A stretch of DNA of 64,000 bases from NCBI RefSeq assembly GCF_005080725.1, contig NZ_CP032999.1, forward strand, positions 364,357-428,356. The letters are read 5' to 3'. This document shows, piece by piece, positions 20,355 to 30,529 of this stretch (positions within the stretch are counted from its first letter, which is position 1; each line of letters starts with the position of its first letter). The translations under genes were made by a program, and so were the position numbers. Source of the stretch: Buchnera aphidicola (Sarucallis kahawaluokalani) (GTDB lineage Bacteria; Pseudomonadota; Gammaproteobacteria; Enterobacterales; Enterobacteriaceae). The notes under the pieces were generated by a model. It saw only the letters and a program-made list of their open reading frames with translations. It had not been told where the DNA came from and did no database searches.

Positions 20355-21449
20355 TTAATTTAAACATTTTTGTATCGCTGAAAAAATAATATTTTGATTC
20401 ACATCTTTTAAGATTTTAACTTTACCAATAGCGGAAGGTATAATTAATTTTATTTTCCCAGAGTGACTTTTTTTATCACGCATCATGTATGATAAATAAC
20501 ATTTAGGAGACATATTTCGTGGTGCATATATAGGTAAATCAGCATTTTTAATTAAACTAATCATACGTTTCCCGTCATGAAAGCTTATTATACCTAATAT
20601 TTGAGATGTATAAATAGACATAACCATACCTATAGCAACTGCTTCTCCATGTAACCAATTAGTATATTTAAAATATGCTTCAATAGCATGACCATAAGTA
20701 TGTCCTAAATTTAAAAATAACCGACAACCTTTTTCATGTTCATCTAAATTAACTATCTTAGATTTTATTTTACAACACTTTTGGATACAATATAATATTG
20801 TTATTGGATCTAATGATAAAATTTTTTTTATATTTTTTTCTAACCATTCAAAAAACATATAATCAAAAGAAATAGCATATTTAATAACTTCAGCAAGGCC
20901 AGATATTAACTGTTGGTACGGTAAAGTATTTAAAAACTCAATATTAGTAATAACTGATTCTGGTTGCCAAAAAGTTCCAATCATATTTTTACCTAATTCA
21001 TGATTTACACCTGTTTTACCACCTATAGCTGCATCAACTTGAGATAAAAAAGTCGTAGGAAGTTGTACAAAACGTATACCTCTTTGATAAATAGAAGCAG
21101 CAAATCCGGTAATATCACCTATTACTCCACCACCGAATGCAATTAATATAGAACGACGATCATGTAATTTTTCTAGCAAAAAAGTTAATAATAAATTTAT
21201 AGAATATAATGTTTTATGATTTTCACCATCAGCTAAAATAAATGTATCTACAGTAATTTGATGATTAGAAAAATACTGTAATATTTTTTTTTTCCATATT
21301 TTAAAAATAGTTTGATTAGTAACTAAAATGCATCTATCACCTGTCTGAAAAGGATAAAATTTATATTCAAACTTATTAAATATATTATTTCCAAGGTAAA
21401 TATCATAAGAATGATTTTTCGTAATTACAGGTATTTTGTGTATAATCAT
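20355..21449 (-). CDS. aroB: 3-dehydroquinate synthase
   Basis: AroB catalyses the second step of the shikimate pathway, forming 3-dehydroquinate. It has 364 residues (E. coli 362). The NAD-binding block FGGGVIGDITGFAASIYQRG is conserved. The zinc-site segments NLGHTYGHAIEA and WLHGEAVAIGM are also present. It lies 32 bp after aroK. Together with aroK and trpEG it shows that the symbiont keeps the route to chorismate and tryptophan, which aphids cannot make. Confidence 0.96.
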   Translation of the reverse strand: MIIHKIPVITKNHSYDIYLGNNIFNKFEYKFYPFQTGDRCILVTNQTIFKIWKKKILQYFSNHQITVDTFILADGENHKTLYSINLLLTFLLEKLHDRRSILIAFGGGVIGDITGFAASIYQRGIRFVQLPTTFLSQVDAAIGGKTGVNHELGKNMIGTFWQPESVITNIEFLNTLPYQQLISGLAEVIKYAISFDYMFFEWLEKNIKKILSLDPITILYCIQKCCKIKSKIVNLDEHEKGCRLFLNLGHTYGHAIEAYFKYTNWLHGEAVAIGMVMSIYTSQILGIISFHDGKRMISLIKNADLPIYAPRNMSPKCYLSYMMRDKKSHSGKIKLIIPSAIGKVKILKDVNQNIIFSAIQKCLN

Positions 21450-21481
21450 AGTATTTCGGTCTCAAAAAAATAAAATGTTAT

Positions 21482-22003
21482 TTAAATTTTTGTTAAAGTT
21501 TGGATAATATAACTTACAATAGATCTTGCATGTTTGTTATTCGTATTAATTGTAATATCAGATATTTCATCATATAAAGGATTTCTGATTTTTGCTAATC
21601 TTTTTAAAACCATCTCTGATGATTCTGCTGTATTTAATAATGGTCTATGTTTCGATCGATTTGTTCGTAATAATTGCTTTTCAATTGCTACTTTTAGATA
21701 TATTATTGTACCTCTTGCAGCCAAAATATTTCTTATATTTTTTGATAAAATAGAACCACCTCCTGTAGCTAAAACAATTTTGTGCATCTGAGTTAACTCA
21801 TTAATCACTTTCTCTTCACGTAATCTAAAACCCGATTCTCCTTCAACATCAAATACCCAACTAATATCTACTCCAGTACGTTTTTCAATTTCATTATCTG
21901 AATCATAAAACGACATACCCAGTTCTTTAGACAATTGTAAACCAACAGTACTTTTACCAGCACCCATAGGACCAATTAAAAAAATATTTCTTTTTGCAAC
22001 CAT
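21482..22003 (-). CDS. aroK: Shikimate kinase I
   Basis: AroK phosphorylates shikimate. It has 173 residues, the same as E. coli. The P-loop [11 protein letters not shown] (about residues 11-21), the shikimate-binding [11 protein letters not shown] and ATGGGSI segments and the RPLLN lid are intact. It is the first gene of the aroK-aroB-rpe-trpS operon. Its leader contains a 9-bp hairpin at 22036-22061. Confidence 0.96.
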   Translation of the reverse strand: MVAKRNIFLIGPMGAGKSTVGLQLSKELGMSFYDSDNEIEKRTGVDISWVFDVEGESGFRLREEKVINELTQMHKIVLATGGGSILSKNIRNILAARGTIIYLKVAIEKQLLRTNRSKHRPLLNTAESSEMVLKRLAKIRNPLYDEISDITINTNNKHARSIVSYIIQTLTKI

Positions 22004-22035
22004 ATTTTTAATATTAATAATATAATTTTAAAAGA

Positions 22036-22061
22036 TCTAATAGTAATCTATAACTATTAGA
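22036..22061 (-). terminator. Hairpin in the aroK leader
   Basis: TCTAATAGT and ACTATTAGA form a perfect 9-bp stem with an 8-base loop, followed on the minus strand by TCTTTT. It lies 33-58 bases upstream of the aroK start. It could terminate read-through from deoD (across the opposite-strand tRNA-Ser) or attenuate the aro operon. The stem is A+T-rich and the U-tract short, so this is tentative. Confidence 0.35.
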
Positions 22062-22180
22062 AGAAATAAAAATGTTTAATCACTACAAACAATACTACCA
22101 AAATCATCAAAATAAAATTATGTTTTATATCCGAAAAATAAAATTTTAAATAAAAAATTATAATATAAAAATAAAATTAC

Positions 22181-22207
22181 TTGATTATATTTTATATTAT
22201 GTATAAT
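22181..22207 (+). promoter_or_regulatory. Predicted sigma-70 promoter of tRNA-Ser
   Basis: TTGATT at 22181-22186 and TATAAT at 22202-22207 are separated by 15 bases, a short spacing. The -10 box ends nine bases before the tRNA. Confidence 0.4.
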
Positions 22208-22215
22208 AATAATAT

Positions 22216-22306
22216 GGTGAGATGTCCGAGAGGATTAAGGAGCATGCCTGGAAAGCGTGTATACGTTTTTTCAAACGTATCAAGGGTTCGAATCCCTTTC
22301 TCACCA
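22216..22306 (+). tRNA. tRNA-Ser (anticodon GGA)
   Basis: The 91-base sequence has the long variable arm of a class II tRNA. The acceptor GGTGAGA pairs with TCTCACC. The anticodon loop within GCCTGGAAAGC gives GGA, reading UCC and UCU. CCA is not encoded, and the discriminator base appears to be A rather than the G usual for E. coli serine tRNAs. Confidence 0.95.
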
Positions 22307-22346
22307 ACGATAAAAAAAATACATCCAATATACGATATTAAAATAA

Positions 22347-23054
22347 CTACAATATAATTGTATTTAAAGCAAGTTTAATAATATTAGTTAAAGCATGTTC
22401 TCGTTCTTCAGAAGTTAACTTTTGCTTTAATGTTATATGATCCGACACAGTGCATACCGATAATGCTTGTATATTATATTCAGCAGCGACATTATAAATG
22501 CCTGCTGTTTCCATATCTATTCCTAATATTTTATATCTATTTAATAATTCAATAAATAAATTATTACGTGCATAAAAAATATCTGTAGTAAAAAAATTAC
22601 CAATATGTACATTAATATCCATATTATACGCACATTTTTTTAAATGATACAATAATTCAAAATTTGCAATTGCAGAAAAATCATAATTATTAAATTTGAT
22701 ACGATTAAAATTTGAATCAGTACATGCTCCCATTGCAATCAAAATATCTTTCAAAAAAATATTTTCTTGTGTTGTACCACACGTACCTATTCTAATAATT
22801 TTCTTGACACCGTAAAACTTTACAAGTTCTTCAGTATAAATTGCCGCTGATGGGATACCCATACCATGACTCATAACAGAAATTAAAATATTTTTATAAT
22901 ACCCTGTATAACCTAGCATAGAACGCACATTAGTCACCTGTGTAATATCTTTTAAAAAATTTTTTGCAATATATTGTACACGTCTGGGGTCACCAGACAT
23001 AATAACACGATCAGAAAATTCATTTTTTTGAGCATTAATATGAGGTGTAATCAT
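22347..23054 (-). CDS. deoD: Purine-nucleoside phosphorylase
   Basis: DeoD splits purine nucleosides with phosphate, feeding the purine salvage pathway. It has 235 residues (E. coli 239). Conserved segments are HINAQKNEFSDRVIMSGDPRR (in two parts), MSHGMGIPSAAIY and the GIDMETAGIY substrate loop. It lies 77 bp after deoB. The deoC and deoA genes that precede them in the E. coli deo operon are absent. Confidence 0.95.
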   Translation of the reverse strand: MITPHINAQKNEFSDRVIMSGDPRRVQYIAKNFLKDITQVTNVRSMLGYTGYYKNILISVMSHGMGIPSAAIYTEELVKFYGVKKIIRIGTCGTTQENIFLKDILIAMGACTDSNFNRIKFNNYDFSAIANFELLYHLKKCAYNMDINVHIGNFFTTDIFYARNNLFIELLNRYKILGIDMETAGIYNVAAEYNIQALSVCTVSDHITLKQKLTSEEREHALTNIIKLALNTIIL

Positions 23055-23131
23055 AATGTTTATTACCTTTCATAAAGAGATATATTAGAAATAAAAACTA
23101 ATTATTTAAATTATAAAAATGAATCAAATTT

Positions 23132-24355
23132 TTATAATATACTCACACCATATTTCATTGAAGACAATAAAAAATATTGTGCAATAGTTTGTGCAATATC
23201 AGAAAATGTTTTTCGATATCCTATATCACTACTTCGCAACAATTTATTATATAATAATATTGGTACATACTCTCTCGTATGATCTGTTCCTGGAAAAGTT
23301 GGATCACACCCATGATCTGCTGTAATAATTAATATATCCTCATCATGTAAAGCATGTAAAATTTTTGGTAACTGTCTATCAAACAACTCTAAACCATGAG
23401 CATATCCAGAAACATCTCTTCTATGACCCCATATAGAATCAAAATCAACAAAATTGACAAAAACCATGGTATAATCTAAAGAAATTTTAATCTGATGAAT
23501 GGTTTTATCAATAAGATCACGTAATCCTACAGCATGAATAGATTTTGTAATGCCAATGTTAGCAAAAATATCTGAAATTTTTCCTAACGCAATAACATAA
23601 CCATTCTTCTCTTCTATTAATTTTTGCAAGACTGTTATTGCATGTGGTGGTTTTGAAAAGTCTTTACGATTTCCTGTACGGATAAAATCAGATTGATTAT
23701 CTCCTAAAAATGGACGAGCAATCACTCTAGTAATGTTCAAATTATATTGATCAAGTATTGATCTAATACCATAACACAATTTATATAAATTATTTAAACC
23801 AAAATATTTCTCATGACAGGCTACTTGAAGAACAGAATCAGCAGATGTATAAAAAATAGGTTGTTTTGTTTGAATATGTTGTTTACCAAAATTCTTCAAC
23901 ACTTCTATACCTGAAGCATGACAATTACCGAGTATGCCAGGTAATCTAAATTGTAAAATAATTTGATCTAGTATTTTTTGAGGAAAACTATTTTTTTGAC
24001 ATGGAAAATAATCCCATTGAAACAAAACTGGTATACCGGTCATTTCCCAGTGACCTGAAGATGTATCTTTTGCTGTAGAGATTTCACTTGCATAACCGTA
24101 ACTACCAATAATTTTTTTTGGCGACATAATCCCAAGAGGAAAATGTCCTTTAATTTTATAATAAATATTACCTAATCCTAAAGAAATTAAATTTGGTATA
24201 TTTAAATTACCTAACCTATTATAATTAGCTCTTCCAAAGTAACAATGTTCTGCAATATGTCCGAATGTATTTGCACCAACATCGTTAAATTTATCTGCAT
24301 CAAAACTATAACCAACCCCAAATGAATCTAATACCAAGAGAAATACTCGCTTCAT
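23132..24355 (-). CDS. deoB: Phosphopentomutase
   Basis: DeoB interconverts ribose 1-phosphate and ribose 5-phosphate, linking nucleoside salvage to the pentose-phosphate pathway. From the ATG at 24353-24355 (MKRVFLLVLDSFGVG) it has 407 residues, exactly the E. coli length. An in-frame TTG two codons upstream is less likely. Metal-binding segments DSFGVG, TADHGCDPTFPGTDHTRE and the catalytic-threonine region AKDTSSGHWE are intact. Confidence 0.95.
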   Translation of the reverse strand: MKRVFLLVLDSFGVGYSFDADKFNDVGANTFGHIAEHCYFGRANYNRLGNLNIPNLISLGLGNIYYKIKGHFPLGIMSPKKIIGSYGYASEISTAKDTSSGHWEMTGIPVLFQWDYFPCQKNSFPQKILDQIILQFRLPGILGNCHASGIEVLKNFGKQHIQTKQPIFYTSADSVLQVACHEKYFGLNNLYKLCYGIRSILDQYNLNITRVIARPFLGDNQSDFIRTGNRKDFSKPPHAITVLQKLIEEKNGYVIALGKISDIFANIGITKSIHAVGLRDLIDKTIHQIKISLDYTMVFVNFVDFDSIWGHRRDVSGYAHGLELFDRQLPKILHALHDEDILIITADHGCDPTFPGTDHTREYVPILLYNKLLRSSDIGYRKTFSDIAQTIAQYFLLSSMKYGVSIL

Positions 24356-24436
24356 ATCCAATACCTAATAATATTTTAATAATTAAAAATTTTTATAATA
24401 TTTAAGATATTCAACATACATAATATATATGATATC

Positions 24437-25036
24437 TTATACAAAAGAATGTGAACCACGATGATGTTGTGTAATATCTTGCACACCTTTTAAATTTGGA
24501 AAATTTTTTAAAATTTTTTCCTCAATCCCTTTTTTTAAAGTAACTTTTGACATTGAACAACCATTACAACCACCTAGGAATCGTATCATAACATATCCTT
24601 GTTGTGTAACCTCCATTAAAATAATTTTTCCACCATGCATATTTAACATTGGATTAATATTATATGCGATAAAGTTTTGAACTTTACTGAATATAGAATC
24701 CTTCTGAATTGTATTTTTGTTATGATCGGCACTATTAATATTTTTTATAGCATGTGGTGCTAATAACATTAATTTCTGATTTATTAAATCACCTAATAAA
24801 TCAATTTGGGCATCACGCAAATAGGGTAAAAATAATTTTTCTATATAAACATTAAAACCATTATATTTTAATTCAATATCTTCATTTTTTACTCGATGAC
24901 ATGTATCATAAGAAATTTTACATTGAGCAAATTTTGTACCTGGAGATGTTATGGATATTCTTAAGCTTTTATATTTATTTTGTTGTAATAATAAATTTTT
25001 TAAATATTTTTGTGCTTTTTTAGTAATATGAATCAT
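24437..25036 (-). CDS. nfuA: Fe-S cluster carrier protein NfuA
   Basis: NfuA carries a [4Fe-4S] cluster to client enzymes under stress. From the ATG at 25034-25036 (MIHITKKAQ) it has 199 residues (E. coli 191). The N-terminal degenerate A-type domain lacks catalytic cysteines, as is normal for the family. The C-terminal Nfu domain carries Cys157 and Cys160 in GGCNGCSMS. An in-frame ATG five codons upstream does not match the family. With iscA absent from the isc locus here, NfuA may be a main carrier. That is inference. Confidence 0.95.
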   Translation of the reverse strand: MIHITKKAQKYLKNLLLQQNKYKSLRISITSPGTKFAQCKISYDTCHRVKNEDIELKYNGFNVYIEKLFLPYLRDAQIDLLGDLINQKLMLLAPHAIKNINSADHNKNTIQKDSIFSKVQNFIAYNINPMLNMHGGKIILMEVTQQGYVMIRFLGGCNGCSMSKVTLKKGIEEKILKNFPNLKGVQDITQHHRGSHSFV

Positions 25037-25309
25037 ATACTGACTATACAATTTTGTTAAAATAAATCATATTAATATAATATCATAAATATACCCCAAA
25101 ATAATTTTTTTATTCATACAAAAATCATTATAAAATCAATTTATTAAAAAATGCAAAATAAAAATATCACTTATAGCAATATACATCATAATACAAAAAA
25201 ATTTAAAAATATATAACATATATATATCACATCCTATATATATATAAATTTTATCATATTACAATTCGTATCTATCTATATAGATCAATAGAATATCTAC
25301 GGTATATAT
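25037..25309. other. nfuA-ssb intergenic region
   Basis: These 273 bp are almost purely A+T, with short TA repeats around 25215-25235. I see no ORF, RNA gene or convincing promoter. It is a junction between genes that are not neighbours in E. coli. Confidence 0.5.
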
Positions 25310-25807
25310 TTAAAATGGTAACTCTTCATCAAATTCTACGTTAGATATATCTTCCTCTAATAGTTTATTTTTTAAATCTACATTTACTTTATTATCTGAT
25401 TCTAAAGATTTATGAGTGGAGATATGATCAGTATTTAAATCATTTTTTTTTTCTGATACTAACTTAGTACCTAGCATTTGCATTTTACCATTCATATTGA
25501 CTATCACTTCAGTTGTATATCGATTAATACCATTTTGATCTGTCCATTTTCTAGTTTGTAACGAGCCTTCAATATAAACCTGAGAACCTTTACGTAAATA
25601 TTCATTTGCAATTTCAGCTAATTTTCCAAAAAATACAATTTTATGCCATTCAGTTTTTTCTTTCATTGTATTTGTATGTTTATCCTTCCAACTTTCTGAA
25701 GTTGCTAAAGTAATATTTGTGATTGCATTTCCATTAGACATATATCGTATTTCAGGATCTTTTCCTAAATTACCAATTAAAATCACTTTATTAATACCAC
25801 GCGCCAT
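25310..25807 (-). CDS. ssb: Single-stranded DNA-binding protein
   Basis: SSB coats single-stranded DNA in replication and repair. It has 165 residues (E. coli 178). The OB fold (residues about 1-112) begins [19 protein letters not shown] low-complexity linker, rich in Asn, Ser and Lys rather than Gly and Gln, leads to the acidic tip DEELPF that recruits partner proteins. It is divergent from dnaB with 187 bp between them. Confidence 0.95.
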   Translation of the reverse strand: MARGINKVILIGNLGKDPEIRYMSNGNAITNITLATSESWKDKHTNTMKEKTEWHKIVFFGKLAEIANEYLRKGSQVYIEGSLQTRKWTDQNGINRYTTEVIVNMNGKMQMLGTKLVSEKKNDLNTDHISTHKSLESDNKVNVDLKNKLLEEDISNVEFDEELPF

Positions 25808-25994
25808 TTTTTATTCCTTGCATAAAAATATAATATAAAAAATAAAAATATATAAAATATTTTGATTAAAATATGTTTTTTACGAAAAATTATATCATGC
25901 ATATACAATATATAATATATAATAAAATTAAATAAAAATAATAAATATAAATAATTTATAAAAAATAAAATTTTATAAAAAAATATGTAAATCA

Positions 25995-27359
25995 ATGAAA
26001 AAAAAAATTTTAATAAAAAATCATAATATAAAAAAAAATCCTCCATATTCTTTAGAAGCAGAACAATGTATATTAGGCGGATTAATGTTAGATAATACAA
26101 AGTGGGATATGATATCACAGCATATTTCTGAAGAAGATTTTTTTAATATACCACATAAAATAATTTTTCATGCAATGCAAAAATTAATAAATAATAATTG
26201 CCCAATAGATTTAATAACTTTATCCACATCACTAAAAAAACAAAACAGGTTAGATACAATAGGAAAATTTTCATACTTATCAGAAATTATTAAAAATACA
26301 CCCAGTATTTCTAATATTACAGCATATGCAAAAATAGTTAAAGAATATGCAATATTACGGGAAATAATTACGATCGGTACTAATATTACAAATCTGGGAT
26401 ATAATACAAATGGAAAAACAAGTACAGAAATTTTAGATTATGCAGAATGTAATGTATTAAATATTTCTCAAAAAATAATAAATAAAAATCAATACCCTAA
26501 AGATATAAAATTTGTTCTTGATAAAACAATAACTACAATAGAAAAAATAATTAATTCTCCAAATGAAAATAATTTAACTGGACTAGATACAGGATATATC
26601 GATCTTAATAAAATTACATTAGGATTACAAAATTCAGAATTAGTGATTATTGCAGCACGACCCTCTATGGGAAAAACAACTTTAGCAATGAACATTTGCG
26701 AACATGTTGCTATTACATATCATAAACCAGTATTAATTTTTAGCTTAGAAATGCCTAGCGAACAAATTATGTTACGCATGCTATCTTCCCTTTCAAGAGT
26801 ATACCAACATCATTTACGAACTGGAAAATTAACCGATGAAGACTGGTCATGTATTTCTAGTACAATTAATATTCTTTTGAATAAAAACAACATATACATA
26901 GATGACTCTTCGCAATTAACACCAAACGAAATACATTCCAAAGCAAAAAAATTATATAAAAGCAAAGGTTTAAATTTAATCATGATTGATTATTTACAAC
27001 TAATACATGTACCACATTTATCCACACAAAGAACATTAGAGATATCTGAAATTTCTAGAACATTAAAATCCTTAGCAAAAGAACTTAATATACCTATTAT
27101 TGCTGTTTCACAACTAAATAGATCATTAGAACAAAGATCAGATAGACGACCTATTAATTCAGACTTAAGAGAATCTGGAGCCTTAGAACAAGACGCAGAT
27201 TTAATTATGTTTATTTATAGAGATGAATTATATAATGAACATACTACATCAAAAGGAATTGCAGAAATTATCATCGGAAAACAAAGAAATGGTCCAATTG
27301 GTATGGTGAAATTAATTTTTAACGGTAATTTATGTCGATTTGATAATTATTTTATATAA
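25995..27359 (+). CDS. dnaB: Replicative DNA helicase DnaB
   Basis: DnaB is the hexameric 5'-3' helicase at the replication fork. It has 454 residues (E. coli 471), shorter at the N-terminus. The N-terminal helical domain starts at PPYSLEAEQCILGGL. The RecA-like domain has Walker A ARPSMGKTTLA (about residues 220-230), Walker B MIDYLQLI and an arginine-bearing region near SDLRESGALEQDADLI. No intein is present. Confidence 0.96.
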   Translation: MKKKILIKNHNIKKNPPYSLEAEQCILGGLMLDNTKWDMISQHISEEDFFNIPHKIIFHAMQKLINNNCPIDLITLSTSLKKQNRLDTIGKFSYLSEIIKNTPSISNITAYAKIVKEYAILREIITIGTNITNLGYNTNGKTSTEILDYAECNVLNISQKIINKNQYPKDIKFVLDKTITTIEKIINSPNENNLTGLDTGYIDLNKITLGLQNSELVIIAARPSMGKTTLAMNICEHVAITYHKPVLIFSLEMPSEQIMLRMLSSLSRVYQHHLRTGKLTDEDWSCISSTINILLNKNNIYIDDSSQLTPNEIHSKAKKLYKSKGLNLIMIDYLQLIHVPHLSTQRTLEISEISRTLKSLAKELNIPIIAVSQLNRSLEQRSDRRPINSDLRESGALEQDADLIMFIYRDELYNEHTTSKGIAEIIIGKQRNGPIGMVKLIFNGNLCRFDNYFI

Positions 27360-27529
27360 AAAATAATAGATAAAACATGTATAGAAAGGTAGTAAAATCA
27401 TTCATACTATACAAATTATTGATTGAATTCATGCAATGTATAATATAAAATATAAAAAATTTTCATTTAATAAAAAATAAATTTATATAAAATAGTATAT
27501 ATTATTCAACTAATTATTGAGCATATTAC

Positions 27530-28099
27530 GTGGAAAATACTTTACAAAATAATTTTTTAATTGCCATGCCGGGTATACAAAATCCTGTTTTTAAAAAGAG
27601 TGTAATATACATATGCGAACATAACAAAGAAGGTGCAATGGGTATTATAATAAATAAACCATTAAAAACACTTAAAATAAAACACCTTTTAAAAAAACTA
27701 AACATTAAAACATCTTCTTGTCTATGTGGACCAAAAATTCAAGATGCAGTTATTATGGGTGGACCCCAAGCTCAAGAAAGAGGATTTATATTACATTCAT
27801 CCAATCAATTATTTTACTCTAGTATTCGAATATCAGAAAAAATTGTTATTACAACCTCTAGAGACATTTTGGAATCTATTGCAATGCTTGAACAACCAAT
27901 GAATGTATTAGTTGCTCTTGGATATTGTACATGGGATAAAAACCAATTAGAACAAGAATTACTAAACAATTTTTGGTTAACAACAACAGCTAACCAAACG
28001 ATATTATTTAATACACCAATGAAAAAAAAATGGATACAGGCATCTAAAATTATAGGTATTGATATATATAAATTATCCATTTATTTTGGACATTCTTAA
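27530..28099 (+). CDS. yqgE: UPF0301 family protein YqgE (GTG start)
   Basis: YqgE is a conserved protein of unknown role, the usual neighbour of ruvX. It has 189 residues (E. coli 187). FLIAMPGIQNPVFKKSVIYICEHN (in segments) and GAMGIIINKP match the family. The start is GTG at 27530, and no in-frame ATG gives a better alignment. It lies 3 bp before ruvX. In E. coli gshB precedes yqgE. Here the 170 bp upstream, to dnaB, contain no trace of it. Confidence 0.9.
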   Translation: MENTLQNNFLIAMPGIQNPVFKKSVIYICEHNKEGAMGIIINKPLKTLKIKHLLKKLNIKTSSCLCGPKIQDAVIMGGPQAQERGFILHSSNQLFYSSIRISEKIVITTSRDILESIAMLEQPMNVLVALGYCTWDKNQLEQELLNNFWLTTTANQTILFNTPMKKKWIQASKIIGIDIYKLSIYFGHS

Positions 28100-28102
28100 A
28101 TT

Positions 28103-28525
28103 ATGTTAATATTATCATTTGATTTTGGTACAAAAAATATTGGTGCAGCTATTGGTCAAAATATTACATACACAGCACATGCATTAAATTCCATTAAAGT
28201 TATAAAAGGTATTCCTGATTGGAAAAAAATTTCATATCTCATTAAATATTGGATGCCTAAATTAATTATAGTAGGATATCCATTACATATGGACGGATCC
28301 AAACAAAAAATGACACAAAAAACCATCATTTTTTCTAAATTATTAAAAAAAAAATATCATATTGATGTACAATTACATGATGAAAGATTAACAACCATAG
28401 AAGCAAAATCCATACTTTATACAAACGGAGGATATAAAAAATTAAAAAAAAAAAATATTGATTCTTTATCAGCTGCATTAATATTAGAAAGCTGGTTTCA
28501 AAAAACAAAATTCAAAAAAATATAA
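28103..28525 (+). CDS. ruvX: Putative pre-16S rRNA processing nuclease / Holliday-junction resolvase-like RuvX (YqgF)
   Basis: YqgF has an RNase H-like fold and takes part in 16S rRNA 5'-end processing in E. coli. It has 140 residues (E. coli 138). Acidic active-site positions are visible in LSFDFGTKNIG near the N-terminus and in HDERLTTIEA. The run of lysines before NIDSLSAALIL is encoded by long A tracts. It overlaps neither neighbour and lies 26 bp before hemW. Confidence 0.92.
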   Translation: MLILSFDFGTKNIGAAIGQNITYTAHALNSIKVIKGIPDWKKISYLIKYWMPKLIIVGYPLHMDGSKQKMTQKTIIFSKLLKKKYHIDVQLHDERLTTIEAKSILYTNGGYKKLKKKNIDSLSAALILESWFQKTKFKKI

Positions 28526-28551
28526 AACCCTTTACTTCCGGGAAAGTAAAA

Positions 28552-29685
28552 ATGTTTATACCTCCACTCAGTTTATATATTCATATACCATGGTGTATAA
28601 AAAAATGCCCATATTGTGATTTTAATTCATATAAACTACTACAATCTGATTCACAAGAAAAATATATCAAACATTTAATTCAAGATTTAAAAAATGATAT
28701 ACAGGTTATACACAATCGAAAAATTAATACTATTTTTATAGGTGGAGGTACGCCCAGTGTAATACATAATGATTTAATGAAATATTTTTTAAAAAAAATA
28801 AAAAAAATATTATCCATAACAAAAAAAATAGAAATTACTATTGAAGTAAATCCAGAAAATATTACTCTTGAAAAAATATTAGATTATATAACATGTGGTA
28901 TTAATAGAATATCATTTGGTGTACAAAGTTTTAATACAAAAATATTGCAATCTATTGGTAGAACTCACTCTGTGCAAAAAACTATAAATATGCTACAAGA
29001 AATAAAAAAATACACCAACATAAATTTTAATATTGATTTAATGTATGGCTTACCAGAGCAAACATTACAACATTGTTTATCAGATTTAGAAGCAGCTATA
29101 TCAATAAATCCAAATCATATTTCTTGGTATCAATTAAGTATAGAAAAAAACACTGTTTTTTATTATCAAACACCAAATCTACCTAAAGAAAATAAAATTT
29201 GGAAAATGTATCATCAAGGAAATAAATTACTTATAACATCCGGTTACCTAAGATACGAAATATCTTCATATACAAAAAAAAAAAATTTTTGTTTACATAA
29301 TTTAAATTATTGGAAGTTTGGAGATTATATTGGTATTGGATGTGGCGCACATGGTAAATTAACTCAAAAGAATGGAGATATTATACGTATCACTAAAAAA
29401 AAAAAAATTTATCAATATTATAATAATCAAAAAAAATATGTTGAAAAAATACATAAAATTCAAGATATAGATAAACCAACTGAATACTTCATGAATGTTT
29501 TTCGATTATTTCAACCAATTAAAAAAAAAAATTTTAAATTATATACTAACTTAAATTTAAAATATATTAGTAAAAATATTCAAAAAGCAATATCGAAAAA
29601 ATATATTTTCCAATCAAAGAAATATTGGTATGTTTCTCAAAAAGGAAAAAATTTTCTGAATAATCTAATTATGTTATTTATGTAA
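28552..29685 (+). CDS. hemW: Radical SAM protein HemW
   Basis: HemW resembles coproporphyrinogen III oxidase HemN but is thought to be a heme chaperone. It has 377 residues (E. coli 378). The radical-SAM cluster motif CIKKCPYC (CxxxCxxC) is at about residues 15-22, with GGGTPS a little later. I see no HNxxYW anomaly: the HNLNYWKFGDYIGIGCGAHG segment is intact. Long A tracts of 12 and 13 bases occur at 29274-29285 and 29395-29407. Confidence 0.92.
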   Translation: MFIPPLSLYIHIPWCIKKCPYCDFNSYKLLQSDSQEKYIKHLIQDLKNDIQVIHNRKINTIFIGGGTPSVIHNDLMKYFLKKIKKILSITKKIEITIEVNPENITLEKILDYITCGINRISFGVQSFNTKILQSIGRTHSVQKTINMLQEIKKYTNINFNIDLMYGLPEQTLQHCLSDLEAAISINPNHISWYQLSIEKNTVFYYQTPNLPKENKIWKMYHQGNKLLITSGYLRYEISSYTKKKNFCLHNLNYWKFGDYIGIGCGAHGKLTQKNGDIIRITKKKKIYQYYNNQKKYVEKIHKIQDIDKPTEYFMNVFRLFQPIKKKNFKLYTNLNLKYISKNIQKAISKKYIFQSKKYWYVSQKGKNFLNNLIMLFM

Positions 29686-29694
29686 ATATTGATA

Positions 29695-30432
29695 TTACTG
29701 AAATCGAAAAATTAAATGAAAAATTTTATTTTTTTTTAAAATTGCTTTTTTCCCAAAACGAGTATTTTGTACAATATTTTTAAAATATACGTAATTAAAT
29801 ATATTTGATAGATTAATAACATTATTCATATTACTAATAATATTTGTAATATGCTGTACATATAATGTACAATCAGTTACTATATGTAGTATACCATTAT
29901 AAATAAGCTTTTTTTGAATTAATTGAATAAATTCTAATTGTAGTATTCTTCTTTTATGATGACATCTTTTTGGCCAAGGATCAGGAAAAAATAATTGTAT
30001 TATATGTATTGAACGATCATGAATCATAGATTGTAATACTTCCACAGCATCATGTACAATAATTTTTATATTATTAATCTTGATGTTTAATAAATAAATT
30101 TTTTCTATTAAAAAACTAACACCAGGTACATATACCTCAATTCCTAAAACATTATATTCTGGGTAATTTATAGCCGTATTAAGTAGATTTTCTCCATAAC
30201 CAAAACCAATTTCTAAAATTATAGGTAGTTTTTTTTTATGAAATTCTGTATCTAAATCAATTAACCGATTTTTAAAACTAATACCAATAGTATACCAATT
30301 TTTTTGTAATATCTCTATAATATATTTATTTAAAGGTCTATAACGATTATTAAAACTATGAATTTGACGCAAAAAAGTACCTGCTTTATTATATTTAGGT
30401 GTAATAAATTTTTTAATCAGGATATTTTCCAT
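29695..30432 (-). CDS. trmB: tRNA (guanine-46-N7-)-methyltransferase
   Basis: TrmB makes m7G46 in tRNA. I start it at the ATG at 30430-30432 (MENILIKKFITP), giving 245 residues (E. coli 239). The SAM-binding EIGFGYGENLL and the family signature FFPDPWPKRCHHKRRI are intact. The frame is open a further 19 codons upstream to a TTG, with AAAGG upstream of the shorter start at 13 bases, so the start is uncertain. It is divergent from mutY, as in E. coli. Confidence 0.92.
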   Translation of the reverse strand: MENILIKKFITPKYNKAGTFLRQIHSFNNRYRPLNKYIIEILQKNWYTIGISFKNRLIDLDTEFHKKKLPIILEIGFGYGENLLNTAINYPEYNVLGIEVYVPGVSFLIEKIYLLNIKINNIKIIVHDAVEVLQSMIHDRSIHIIQLFFPDPWPKRCHHKRRILQLEFIQLIQKKLIYNGILHIVTDCTLYVQHITNIISNMNNVINLSNIFNYVYFKNIVQNTRFGKKAILKKNKIFHLIFRFQ

Positions 30433-30529
30433 AAACGGTTTATCGCCTTTTTTTAAAAATGTATTCTTAATCCTAAAATACATATACAATATATAATACT
30501 ATATTATAATTATACAAAATACTTATATT

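Noticed and set aside
25783..26118. 111-codon minus-strand ORF over the ssb-dnaB gap
   Set aside because: It lies opposite the dnaB N-terminus, is almost only Phe/Ile/Leu/Tyr, and is a shadow of A-rich sequence on the other strand.
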